Position numbers and translations under genes: made by a program. DNA of 51,680 bases from Algoriphagus algorifonticola (GTDB taxonomy: Bacteria; Bacteroidota; Bacteroidia; Cytophagales; Cyclobacteriaceae): assembly GCF_007655305.1 (NCBI RefSeq), contig NZ_VLOG01000047.1:1-51680 (forward strand). Reading direction: 5' to 3'. Under the pieces are notes generated by a model, which saw only the letters and a program-made list of their open reading frames with translations, was not told the origin of the DNA and made no database searches. Every line of letters starts with the position of its first letter. The stretch's first letter is position 1. Below are positions 17,939 through 25,922 of this stretch, one piece after another.

Positions 17939-18670
17939 ATGGAACCAGTGATTCAAATAAAAGATCTCAATAAATCATTCGGTGATAATCATGTTCTCCG
18001 CAATTTCAACATGGCTATCAACGCTGGAGAAAATCTCGCAATTCTTGGAAAATCAGGTTCCGGAAAGTCAGTATTAATTAAGTGCATTATCAGCCTCATG
18101 GAAGTTGATTCAGGGGAAATGATAGTGCTAGGAAAAGATATTCAGCTGTTGAATTCGGATGAATTAGATAGTCTTCGGGCTGAGGTGGGATTTCTTTTCC
18201 AAAGCAATGCATTGTATGATTCCATGACAATCAGGGAAAATCTGGAATTTCCTCTAAGGAGACATTGGAGTAAAGAAGAAAGAAAAAAAGGTGCTGATGC
18301 TGCTGTAAAAGAGGCATTGGAAGATGTTGGATTATCTCATACCATAGATATGATGCCAGCCGAACTTTCAGGTGGTATGAGAAAGCGAATTGCTCTGGCT
18401 AGGGCCTTAATTCTCAAACCTAAGGTAATTATGTACGATGAACCTACAACCGGGCTAGACCCGATTACTTCTCGTGAAATCAGTAATTTGATGCTGAGTG
18501 TTCAGAAAAAATATAAATCTGCAGCCCTGATCATTTCTCATGATTTGAATTGTATCAAAATGACTTCCAATCGAGTAATTATGCTCATCGAGGGAACAAG
18601 GTACGCTGAGGATACTTACGAAAATTTAAGGAAATCCGAAGACCCAAAGATCAAGGAATTCTTTGACTGA
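17939..18670 (+). CDS. mlaF: MlaF-type ABC ATPase
   Basis: ATP-binding subunit of the lipid transporter (243 residues). The Walker A GKSGSGKSVL, the Q-loop FLFQSNALYD, the signature LSGGMRKRIALARAL and Walker B KVIMYDEPTTGLDP are present, followed by the switch His in ISHDLN. I set the start at the ATG at 17939, since residues before it overlap the permease gene and do not match the family. The MCE gene follows after two bases. Confidence 0.93.
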   Translation: MEPVIQIKDLNKSFGDNHVLRNFNMAINAGENLAILGKSGSGKSVLIKCIISLMEVDSGEMIVLGKDIQLLNSDELDSLRAEVGFLFQSNALYDSMTIRENLEFPLRRHWSKEERKKGADAAVKEALEDVGLSHTIDMMPAELSGGMRKRIALARALILKPKVIMYDEPTTGLDPITSREISNLMLSVQKKYKSAALIISHDLNCIKMTSNRVIMLIEGTRYAEDTYENLRKSEDPKIKEFFD

Positions 18671-18672
18671 TT

Positions 18673-19662
18673 ATGAAAGGAAAAAAGAAAATAGAACACA
18701 CCAAATTAGGCGCACTAGTCATTGCAGGAGTGCTATTCTTGGTTTTTGCACTCTATATGATAGGCAAAAACCAAAATATTTTCGGCACTTCAATCACCTT
18801 GTTGACAGTGGTGGAAAATGTCAATGGCTTAGTTCCTGGAAATAATGTGAGGTTTCAGGGTATGGACGTGGGCACAGTCAAATCAATCGAAATGGCGAAC
18901 GATTCAACCATAGAAGTAAGCCTTTTGATTAAAAGAAAAATGCAGGAGCACATTAAGAAAAATGCGGCTACCATCATTTCTACCGATGGATTGATGGGAA
19001 ATAAAATTCTTCACATAGTTCCACAAGAGGGGGAGGCTGGCCAAATTGAAGAAGGAGATGTACTTTTTGCCATGGAACAGGTAGGCACAGAAGATATGCT
19101 TAAAAAGCTGGATATGAGTGGAGATTACCTTCAAAAGACCCTTGTAAATCTTGCGGATATTACTAACAAATTGAATAAAAGTCAGGCGATATGGAGCCTG
19201 TTGAGAGATACAATGTTGGTGGAAAATATCAATTTGGCAGTAGATGAATTCCGATTAGCTGGTAGAAAAGCCACTGAGATGGCCCAAGCAGGGAACAGGC
19301 TACTGAGAACATTAGAAGAAGGCGAGGGCTTAGTCGATCAGGTATTCACTGATACAATTTTAAGCGCAAATTTTTCAAAATCAATCGATCAAATATTAAA
19401 AACCGGGGAAGAAGCTGAAAGAGTACTTTTGGAGGCAAAAACTATTTTGAATGAAATCCAAGAAGGAAAAGGAGCTGCTGGAGCTTTGTTGAATGATACC
19501 TTGGTGAGGGAATCTTTATTGAATACAATTCAAAATATAGAAAGTAGCACTGAGAGCTTTAATCAGAATATGGAAGCTCTGAAGCATAACTTTCTTTTAA
19601 GGGGCCATTTCAAGAGGTTAGAAAAAAGAAAGACCAAAGAGCTCGAGCAATTTGAAAAATAA
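18673..19662 (+). CDS. mlaD: MlaD-like MCE-domain protein
   Basis: Substrate-binding subunit of the lipid transporter (329 residues). One membrane anchor (LGALVIAGVLFLVFALYMIG, about residues 9-30) is followed by an MCE domain beginning FGTSITLLTVVENVNGLVPG and NNVRFQGMDVGTVKSIEM, the classic MCE start. Then come a long helical region and a charged tail ending RLEKRKTKELEQ. The C-terminal helices may form a periplasmic barrel or needle, as in longer MCE proteins. Last gene of the operon. Confidence 0.9.
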   Translation: MKGKKKIEHTKLGALVIAGVLFLVFALYMIGKNQNIFGTSITLLTVVENVNGLVPGNNVRFQGMDVGTVKSIEMANDSTIEVSLLIKRKMQEHIKKNAATIISTDGLMGNKILHIVPQEGEAGQIEEGDVLFAMEQVGTEDMLKKLDMSGDYLQKTLVNLADITNKLNKSQAIWSLLRDTMLVENINLAVDEFRLAGRKATEMAQAGNRLLRTLEEGEGLVDQVFTDTILSANFSKSIDQILKTGEEAERVLLEAKTILNEIQEGKGAAGALLNDTLVRESLLNTIQNIESSTESFNQNMEALKHNFLLRGHFKRLEKRKTKELEQFEK

Positions 19663-19664
19663 AA

Positions 19665-19823
19665 AAGAGGTGGTCTCATTATTAGCTCTAGTGTCTGCCT
19701 GAGCGCCTGCCTGACGTCAGACAGGGAGTCGAAGGCCATTTCTATCGTTGTGGCTTACATTTCGATCCCGTACAATTGTCGGGACGCTCAATGTGACAAT
19801 TTGCACTTTTGAGACAGCCTCTT
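19665..19823. mobile_element. MITE-like element with imperfect terminal inverted repeats
   Basis: A 159-base element bounded by AAGAGGTGGTCTCA (left) and TGAGACAGCCTCTT (right), which match as inverted repeats at 12 of 14 positions. The right end, read inwards as AAGAGGCTGTCTCAAAAG, resembles ends of insertion sequences I have seen in this phylum (recollection, not searched). The inside holds a palindromic CCTGCCTGACGTCAG-type repeat and a second hairpin, ACATTTCGATCCCG with its partner CGGGACGCTCAATGT. The latter contains a TTTCGA...GCTCAATGTGACA core that I recall as a dispersed Bacteroidota repeat. No coding potential. It sits in the gap after mlaD. Confidence 0.55.
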
Positions 19824-19830
19824 CGAAATT

Positions 19831-20505
19831 TTAAATAAAGAAATCTTCCTCCCAGATTCTAAAGCCTCCTTTAAAGGCATTTTGGTTAGTTCCTAGGCGA
19901 CAACCTTCAGGGACTTCATTGAGAAGTTTAGAATTCCCTCCTCCCAATACAATATCCTCAGGTTGGAAGGCATCTGAGAAGATTTCAACAGCCTTGTGAA
20001 CGTGTTTTTCCCATCTTTTTTGTCCATTCTTGAAGAGGTATGGCTTGCCTATATAACTTTCAAAAGTGGTCTTTTTATAAGGTAAATGGCCACCTTCGAT
20101 AGGGATGATAGTTTTGTTTAAAACCATAGCCGTACCGAGTCCCGTTCCAAGGCCCAAGAATAGGAGTTTCTTTCCTTCGAAACTTCCCAATGCTTGCATG
20201 GCTGCGTCATTAATTATTTTCAAAGGACAGCCGAAAGCCTCTTGAAAGTCAAAACCAGCCCAACCCGAACCCATATTTACAGGTTCATTGACAATTTTAT
20301 TATGCTTTACTACTCCGGGAAAACCTATCGTAATTACATCATATTGCCAATTTGCGGCATGTTCTCTGACCAAGGGAATCATTTGTTCAGGAGTAAAATC
20401 TGCTCCAGATGGAATTTTGATACGTTCAGGCTGTCCCGTTGCTAGAATTTTCACATTGGAACCACCTATGTCGATTACGAGGATTTTCTTGTTGAATTTT
20501 TTCAT
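19831..20505 (-). CDS. ROK/polyphosphate-glucokinase-like sugar kinase
   Basis: Short 224-residue kinase of the ROK superfamily. It begins with the phosphate-1 loop LVIDIGGSNVK and has FPGVVKHNKIVNEPV, the catalytic-type NDAAMQALGSFEG and the adenosine motif FLGLGTGLGTAMV. It lacks the C-x-C-x2-C zinc motif of classical ROK kinases, which fits the polyphosphate glucokinase (PpgK) branch. The phosphate donor (ATP or polyphosphate) and substrate are inferred only. It is isolated. Confidence 0.75.
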   Translation of the reverse strand: MKKFNKKILVIDIGGSNVKILATGQPERIKIPSGADFTPEQMIPLVREHAANWQYDVITIGFPGVVKHNKIVNEPVNMGSGWAGFDFQEAFGCPLKIINDAAMQALGSFEGKKLLFLGLGTGLGTAMVLNKTIIPIEGGHLPYKKTTFESYIGKPYLFKNGQKRWEKHVHKAVEIFSDAFQPEDIVLGGGNSKLLNEVPEGCRLGTNQNAFKGGFRIWEEDFFI

Positions 20506-20657
20506 TCGTTAAGCAAAACCACCAAAGGGGTTTATCAAAATTGGGTTTTTAAAGATGTTGATTCGAAACTATAAAATTTAAGGCAAAAAGCGTGTCGCTA
20601 ATTGCCTTAAATATTAGAAAAATCGGAAAATAGAAGATTTTAGTAAATAACTGACAT

Positions 20658-21275
20658 TTAAAAGGAAACTAGTTTAAAATGGTAGTTACTTCTTTCATTT
20701 TTATTCCAGGTGATTTCTTTGGATAGGTGATAAAAGGCTTCCAAGAGAAATGCATTGGACATTTTTCCTGCATCAATTGCCTTAAAACCAATGAGTTCTA
20801 TCATTCTTTTAACTCTGATTTTCTCCGGAACATCATCTCCACAGTAATAGGTTTCTTTGACTATTCCCATTTCATCATTTAAAGGATACTCCACGCCAAG
20901 ATTATTAAAGGCCTTGAATAAGTGAGCCTTGGGAGCTGCTTTCTTCAAAAGAGAGGTATGAGAATTGGAGAGTTTCTTAATAAATGAGGCATTTGTACAA
21001 TCAATGATGATTTTATCCTCAGTATCTGAATTTTTCAATGCACACCAGATTTCTGGAAGGTATCCGTTTTCAGAGCAGATCAAGATAATTTCTCCCTGAA
21101 TAATAGCTGATTCGTAAGGGCAAATTCTGTGATGGAATTTATTGAGAACCTTCCATTCCTCATCTTCAACCTCAAAATCAGAGCGAACTCCAAATACAAC
21201 ATTGATACCTGCTTCAATGTATTTTTTTCCTAAAGTTTTGGCTAGCGAGGTGCCGCCTAGTATTCCAATTTTCAT
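20658..21275 (-). CDS. NADP-binding protein, F420-oxidoreductase-like
   Basis: 205-residue Rossmann protein. The start MKIGILGGTSLAKTLGKKYIEAGI is a dinucleotide-binding fold (GGTSLAKTLG, with T and S around the usual third Gly), and AFNNLGVEYPL is shared with NADPH-dependent F420 reductase-like proteins of Pfam family PF03807. Bacteroidota usually lack F420, so the true partner is likely a different hydride carrier or substrate; function unknown. No operon partner, and the next gene upstream is 418 bases away. Confidence 0.65.
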   Translation of the reverse strand: MKIGILGGTSLAKTLGKKYIEAGINVVFGVRSDFEVEDEEWKVLNKFHHRICPYESAIIQGEIILICSENGYLPEIWCALKNSDTEDKIIIDCTNASFIKKLSNSHTSLLKKAAPKAHLFKAFNNLGVEYPLNDEMGIVKETYYCGDDVPEKIRVKRMIELIGFKAIDAGKMSNAFLLEAFYHLSKEITWNKNERSNYHFKLVSF

Positions 21276-21693
21276 AGATTTTGTCAGTTTTATGAAAGAA
21301 ACCGTGGGTGAAAGGAAGAATTATCTTCTTCCAATAACTCACATAAAACATTGAAAACTAGGATATTGAAAAGGATTATCAAAATTTTATTTCGAAAAAA
21401 ATCGATTTACAATGCACAAAGCATATTTCAGAATACTAAGTCCAAATATTGTATTTTGAAATACACGGCCAAAATAGGTGAGTAAGTGTGATTTTATGTG
21501 GAAGACTTATTTCCCGATATAGAAAGTGAAACCATTTAATAAAAATATAATCTGAATATCCGCGATCTTGCCACTTACCATATTTTCTTTGCTTAAGCTT
21601 TTTCAAATTGGGTAAATTTCGATGGCCAATTGAATGAACAGTCAAGAATTTCTTGACAGTTTTTAAGAAATTTAATTTTTAATTAAAAAACAA
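21276..21693. other. intergenic region at the island edge, no confident gene
   Basis: A 418-base low-GC gap. One short minus-strand frame (21436-21645, 69 codons) is open, but its translation has no family resemblance and its composition is not gene-like; I treat it as non-coding or a relic. The region ends in the palindrome noted at 21641-21657. This is the boundary between the core-type gene and the defence island. Confidence 0.5.
21641..21657. repeat. 17-base palindrome followed by a T run
   Basis: GTCAAGAATTTCTTGAC is a perfect palindrome apart from its central base, followed on the plus strand by AGTTTTT. It could be a plus-strand terminator (no gene precedes it), a protein-binding site or a remnant of island insertion. 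It lies 37 bases past the 3' end of the chaperone gene. Confidence 0.5.
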
Positions 21694-22149
21694 TTATTCT
21701 GTCTCCTGTTCTTCAGCCTTATCATTTAGCAGTTTAGTGATGTCAATCGGAGGTAGGAGATACCCGCCCATAGGGCCGAGATTTGTTATTTGATAGATGA
21801 TATTACGAAGGTTATTGATCATCATGTTCAAAGTCGAAAACTTTAAAAGGTTGTTTTTTAAGCCTTCAGCAATTTCTTCTGATTCATTGAGTTTGAATGT
21901 ACCGCCACCTTCGACCATAATCTTATAGCCTGAATCTATACTTTCTCCTCCTAAATTAACCTCTATCATGGTAACCAGCTGAACTTCTCCATTTTCATCT
22001 ATTGGGCTCATATCAAAATCTATTTCGACGTGGTAGGCACCAAATAACTCTTTAGGCTCCAACTCATCATCCTTTGGAATGATAAATTCATAATGTGATT
22101 CCAAAAGCTTGAAATCCAATAATTGTAATGGTGAAAATTTTGCTCTCAT
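21694..22149 (-). CDS. SecB-like chaperone of a toxin-antitoxin-chaperone (TAC) system
   Basis: 151-residue protein with the pattern of SecB: alternating strands (residues about 18-85), then a helix at 96-122 (KNNLLKFSTLNMMINNLRNI) and the C-terminal LLPPIDITKLL that matches the SecB end (LPPINFDALY). It shows weak but layered similarity to SecB. In TAC operons a SecB-like chaperone protects and folds a labile antitoxin; canonical SecB is not expected in Bacteroidota. It is the third gene of the operon. Its ATG overlaps the antitoxin stop by four bases, so the two are translationally coupled. Confidence 0.7.
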   Translation of the reverse strand: MRAKFSPLQLLDFKLLESHYEFIIPKDDELEPKELFGAYHVEIDFDMSPIDENGEVQLVTMIEVNLGGESIDSGYKIMVEGGGTFKLNESEEIAEGLKNNLLKFSTLNMMINNLRNIIYQITNLGPMGGYLLPPIDITKLLNDKAEEQETE

Positions 22150-22628
22150 CCTGCTAAAGCATATTCATCCTCGGTTGTAGACTCAACAGCCATCACAGTT
22201 TGAGGATCTGATTTTTGATTTTTTAATGCGAAATATTGCTGAGTCATCATCCATTTTCTATGATAATCAGTAACACCTTGATTCACTCTTTCCTGAATCA
22301 TTTCTTCTGACATAACAAATTCACCATCAGCCAAGATTGCTTGTAACTGAATTCCCAATGCTTTTTCTAACTGAGTTATGGTTGAAAGCTTGAAATCATT
22401 CTGTCCCTTTACCAATTTGCTTACCTGCTGTCGAGTTACCCCTAGTTCTTTTGCCAAGTCAGTTTGGTTCCAGCGCTTTTCATCCAAAACATCCAAAACT
22501 CGCAAAGCTATTCTTGAGGACTTTTTGAGCCAAGCCTTGTTTTCTTTTCTAAAGGCAACTTTTTCCTTCCAATTGGAAGTTGGATTTTCTGATGCTAATT
22601 TTTTTATTTTCTCTTCCGTAATGCTCAT
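22146..22628 (-). CDS. HTH antitoxin (HigA-like) with long C-terminal extension
   Basis: 160 residues. A Cro/C1-type helix-turn-helix occupies about residues 50-97 (WNQTDLAKELGVTRQQVSKL), as in HigA/XRE antitoxins. The first 50 residues are an extra helical arm. Residues about 100-160 form an extension beyond the HTH, ending EDEYALAG. In TAC systems the C-terminal extension is the chaperone-addiction (ChAD) segment recognised by the SecB-like protein. By position and length this is a good ChAD candidate, but I cannot verify binding. It also probably represses the operon. Confidence 0.75.
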   Translation of the reverse strand: MSITEEKIKKLASENPTSNWKEKVAFRKENKAWLKKSSRIALRVLDVLDEKRWNQTDLAKELGVTRQQVSKLVKGQNDFKLSTITQLEKALGIQLQAILADGEFVMSEEMIQERVNQGVTDYHRKWMMTQQYFALKNQKSDPQTVMAVESTTEDEYALAG

Positions 22629-22632
22629 TGTC

Positions 22633-23175
22633 TTAAATGTCTAAGTAAACGAACTCCCCATCTTCACCATTCTCTTTGAGATAATCTCTTACCAAATTGA
22701 GTTTATACAGCTCAACTTTCGTGTGCTTCCGATCCTTCATCTGATCAGTCAACTTGATTGCCCCACCTGTAATTACATAAGATGTGCCATACCGTATAGC
22801 GTAAACGCGCAAAAATGAATTACTGAGCGTTCCATAAGCTTTTAGCTGTTGTAGTTCGTAAGATTTTCCAGCTTCTTTATTGTGTAAAGGTTTAAAAAAT
22901 TCGCTCAGATGTTTTCCTGATTCATCTTCAGCCAATTCGAATAAGGTTTCAAATAATGTGTCTGCATCCTCAATTGCTTTCTCAACGATGGAACTGATTT
23001 TTGCTTTCCCATAATAATTTTCATAATCCTTCTGAAATTTTTTGAAAAACTTTCGTAATTCTTCTGGATCATCCCAGAACCTTTGAAGTAATTCTAATGC
23101 GTCCAACTCACTCTCATCATACTTTACAGCATAAAGACAGTCCTTTGAGCGCTCAAATATACTAACAATCTTCAT
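22633..23175 (-). CDS. HigB/RelE-like toxin (Gp49-type)
   Basis: 180 residues. The second half, about residues 108-168 (LKAYGTLSNSFLRVYAIRYG and onward to KVELYKLNLVRDYL), has the strand-strand-helix layout of RelE/HigB-type mRNA interferases. Residues 1-105 are a charged helical extension. It is first in the operon, 4 bases before the antitoxin start. If typical, it cleaves mRNA on the ribosome and is neutralised by the HTH protein. The assignment rests on operon context plus fold pattern; catalytic residues are not clear. Confidence 0.6.
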   Translation of the reverse strand: MKIVSIFERSKDCLYAVKYDESELDALELLQRFWDDPEELRKFFKKFQKDYENYYGKAKISSIVEKAIEDADTLFETLFELAEDESGKHLSEFFKPLHNKEAGKSYELQQLKAYGTLSNSFLRVYAIRYGTSYVITGGAIKLTDQMKDRKHTKVELYKLNLVRDYLKENGEDGEFVYLDI

Positions 23176-23228
23176 AGTGTCAACCTACAGGCTTACATTT
23201 TGGTTCAATATTTTAATTTATATTCATC

Positions 23229-23239
23229 TTAAGACACAG
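23229..23239. repeat. left copy of an 11-bp direct repeat bracketing the four-gene unit
   Basis: TTAAGACACAG here and again at 29950-29960. This copy lies in the 69-base gap between the toxin gene and the nuclease gene; the other lies just past the start of the restriction-methylase gene. Possible footprint of insertion. Confidence 0.4.
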
Positions 23240-23244
23240 TTTCC

Positions 23245-23973
23245 TTATCTTAAACTATTCGACTCTTGGTCAAAAAAGAAATCAGAATCAATTTTTTTCC
23301 GATACTTTCCTAATCCTGCCTTGTGTAGAATAGGCTTTTTCAGCTCTTGAATGGGTAAAATATACAATTCCGCCGGACTGGACGGTTTTCCACCAATTCC
23401 TAAAACTATAAAAACTGGATAGTTTTCTTGTTGGGCAAATGCTTTATATCGCTCCAATTGTCCTTCATTGGCAAAGCGGATAAAATCCCCTTTGGGTTCA
23501 GATCTCCATTTGCATTCTACAGCAAGAGGGTAGGACTGACCACGAAGAATCAGCGATAGCTGAATATCAGGCTGTGTAGTGGTATCGGCATATCTGCCTT
23601 CTACAAACTTGTCGCCTGCCCAATTCCGAATTTTGAAGAATTTCTTGTCAAACTTCTGCACCACAAACTTTTCGAAATCCAATCCAGCTTTTTGGTTGAC
23701 ATCAATCAGTTCTGTCTCAGAATCTTCTTCCGATTCTTCCAGTTCACTTTTGATCTGACGGATGGCCAATTCGGCATCTTTTCCTTCACTGATGGCAATT
23801 TCTCGAATGAGCTTTTCTTCTTTTGGGGTCAATACCCCATCAGCTTTTACCGCCGCAATGGCCTGATTTAGAGATTCGTTCTTAATTGGCTTTGATTTAA
23901 CCAAAAGTACAATTCCGGAAACCAATAAAATTCCGCCGAGGATGATTAGGGAGATGGGTAGCATGCGGGGCAT
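23245..23973 (-). CDS. membrane-anchored TerB-like/PD-(D/E)XK nuclease
   Basis: 242 residues. An N-terminal membrane segment (about 5-25) is followed by a TerB-like stretch (VKADGVLTPKEEKLIREIA, about 42-60) and an acidic linker. A PD-(D/E)XK nuclease core follows: E101, the D of QPDIQLSL (D136) and ECK (E153, K155), the Mn/Mg-binding triad of restriction-endonuclease-like folds. So the catalytic domain is membrane tethered. Fourth and last gene of the unit, 4 bases after the peptidase-GNAT gene. Its base composition is normal (about 45% G+C), unlike the two genes just before it. An alternative start is the ATG at 23964. Confidence 0.75.
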   Translation of the reverse strand: MPRMLPISLIILGGILLVSGIVLLVKSKPIKNESLNQAIAAVKADGVLTPKEEKLIREIAISEGKDAELAIRQIKSELEESEEDSETELIDVNQKAGLDFEKFVVQKFDKKFFKIRNWAGDKFVEGRYADTTTQPDIQLSLILRGQSYPLAVECKWRSEPKGDFIRFANEGQLERYKAFAQQENYPVFIVLGIGGKPSSPAELYILPIQELKKPILHKAGLGKYRKKIDSDFFFDQESNSLR

Positions 23974-23977
23974 TATT

Positions 23978-25030
23978 TTATAAATCTACTTTGTAGAACT
24001 CGACTTCCACAGATTCGATGGAATTGGATATTATATTGCACTTATTGAAGCCTAGTTTTCTAGCCCATTTACCAGTTGGGGTGCTAAATGCAGAAATCAC
24101 CTCGTCATTTCCATTTTCTATAGAATCTTTAAAAATTTTAAGATTAGTAGATTTTCCATCCTCATAATCTTGAAATTCTCCACCAGCGTGCCAACTTCCA
24201 TAAATCACTTTAATTTTTGGATAGCCTCCGAGAGTCAAAAATAAATATTTAAAAATTTTAAATCCGATGCCTTTATTCCTGAGTTCTTCCTTATAAATTT
24301 TAATCACACTTACTAAACATCCAACATCATTAATTATTCCATAGACATCACCCACAACCTCATCATTAAACAATAATTGAAAACTTATCTCATTATCAGA
24401 CCTATTTATTTCTTTCCCAGAAATATCTATATAAGGAGTTGGTAAAATTTCTAATCTAACAAATTCATTTTTTATGGAATTGTTAAAATGTGTTAGGAGT
24501 TTCATACAAATTAATAATCCCCAATGAGGAAATAGTTCAAGTAATCCTTCAACAGAAACAGATGAAAAAGCGCCAAATTTCTCCCTTATTGTCCTCCCAA
24601 CTTGCCATAAATCTTTCTCTGGAATTTGATGTAATAACTCCAAAGCTATTTGATATTCAGATTTATTGTAATTTCCACTTGAATCCCCATATTCAATTGA
24701 CATTTGTAAAGAAAATAATGAGGCAAATCCTTCTTCTAAATAATTCGCTCGAATTGCAGGATTCAGTAAATGGACAGTTTCGTGAGCTAATTCAAATAGA
24801 GCAGTAGGCCAATAAGTTGCTGCATTTCTACTCAAAGAAGCAAAAGCGCCATCTGAATTAGGAGTGTTTATAATGCAAGGTGGTGAGTCATTAAATACAG
24901 GCTGATAAATTATCTTACTGACATCTTTCTTGCCTAAATAGCTTTCACAAATTTTCATCAAGAATAATTGTAATTCCCATAATTTAGGTCCGTTTTCTTT
25001 TGGGTAATTTTTCGCAAAATGATATTTCAT
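23978..25030 (-). CDS. HExxH zincin fused to a GNAT-like domain
   Basis: 350-residue two-domain protein. The first part has the zinc-protease motif LAHETVHLL (H83, E84, H87) with EEGFAS 12 residues later, E99 or E100 being the likely third ligand as in gluzincins. The second part (about 205-350) has a GNAT-like core, SVIKIYKEELRNKGIGFKIF, with RNKGIG matching the acetyl-CoA R/QxxGxG/A motif. I know of no named family with this pairing. A protease activated by the adjacent TIR protein is one possibility; acetylation of a target is another. Very AT-rich. It is 1 base past the TIR stop, so probably co-translated. Confidence 0.65.
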   Translation of the reverse strand: MKYHFAKNYPKENGPKLWELQLFLMKICESYLGKKDVSKIIYQPVFNDSPPCIINTPNSDGAFASLSRNAATYWPTALFELAHETVHLLNPAIRANYLEEGFASLFSLQMSIEYGDSSGNYNKSEYQIALELLHQIPEKDLWQVGRTIREKFGAFSSVSVEGLLELFPHWGLLICMKLLTHFNNSIKNEFVRLEILPTPYIDISGKEINRSDNEISFQLLFNDEVVGDVYGIINDVGCLVSVIKIYKEELRNKGIGFKIFKYLFLTLGGYPKIKVIYGSWHAGGEFQDYEDGKSTNLKIFKDSIENGNDEVISAFSTPTGKWARKLGFNKCNIISNSIESVEVEFYKVDL

Positions 25031-25031
25031 T

Positions 25032-25922
25032 CTAAATTAATCCATTTTCGATTTCCTTCACAAATTCCTTTACCTCTTCTGAATATTTTATAGCTAGTTT
25101 ATCTCTAAGCCAAGGATAATCTTTTAAATCATCTAAGTCAATATCCAACCAAATTGGAATAATTACTTTCTTTTTTTCGTAAACTTGCTTATTAATTAAC
25201 GATTGGAGCTCGAATCTTACCCACCCTTCATTTTTCAAAAATGATTTGCTTATAAAAAGTAATCCATTGTCACATTTATTTAATCCTTCAGATATTTTTT
25301 CAAATATAGAATCGCCAGGTTTAATTGAAAATTTATCAAACCATACATTATACATCTTTCTTGATAATTCTGCATTTACTTTATAAACTATTTCTTTATC
25401 GTTGAAATCATGGCATAGAAATATGTTTTTTAGAGTTGTTTTGTCCATATTCTCGTAATCTTCAGTAGTTCTAATGGAAAAATATAATGGAGTGTTGTTA
25501 TATGTGAATTTTAAATTGTCAATATGTTTATATAATGTTTCTCTTTTATATGTTATTCTGTTGCATTCAATAAATATCCTTCCAGTAAATAGCATGTTTT
25601 TTCCAGTATATAACCTTGAAGGATCAATTGGGTCCTTAACTTCAATTATCAAATTTTTATATTCTTCATTGTTTAAATATCTTGTTAATATCTCAGGTAT
25701 TAGAAAAAGTTCTCTTTCGCCAAAATCATCAAATATTATAGCAATTTGTTTATATAATTTAAAAATATTGAATGCTGTTGCAACTTTGAATTTAAATTCC
25801 TTTTTTTCATTTTCATTTTCTTCAAATAAAGTGTAGTTATGGTTTGTTACCATAACATGCTTCTCTTTTTCTACTTTAAATATGTAATCCGAGAATCTGT
25901 CGTGAATTTCTTGCAAGGTCAT
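25032..25922 (-). CDS. TIR-domain protein with a novel N-terminal region
   Basis: 296 residues. The C-terminal half (about 165-290) is a TIR domain: KNIFLCHDFNDKEIVYKVNAE, KISEGLNKCDNGLLFISKSF, and WVRFEL with the likely NADase Glu238. Many bacterial TIR proteins degrade NAD+ or make signal nucleotides in anti-phage defence. Residues 1-160 are unrecognised and may sense the trigger. The start overlaps the restriction-methylase stop by four bases (ATGA). Very AT-rich: two 60-base samples count 18 and 11 G+C. Confidence 0.85.
   Translation of the reverse strand: MTLQEIHDRFSDYIFKVEKEKHVMVTNHNYTLFEENENEKKEFKFKVATAFNIFKLYKQIAIIFDDFGERELFLIPEILTRYLNNEEYKNLIIEVKDPIDPSRLYTGKNMLFTGRIFIECNRITYKRETLYKHIDNLKFTYNNTPLYFSIRTTEDYENMDKTTLKNIFLCHDFNDKEIVYKVNAELSRKMYNVWFDKFSIKPGDSIFEKISEGLNKCDNGLLFISKSFLKNEGWVRFELQSLINKQVYEKKKVIIPIWLDIDLDDLKDYPWLRDKLAIKYSEEVKEFVKEIENGLI

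Noticed and set aside
21436..21645. 69-codon minus-strand frame in the island boundary
   Set aside because: Translation has no recognisable motif and poor composition; treated as non-coding or relic.
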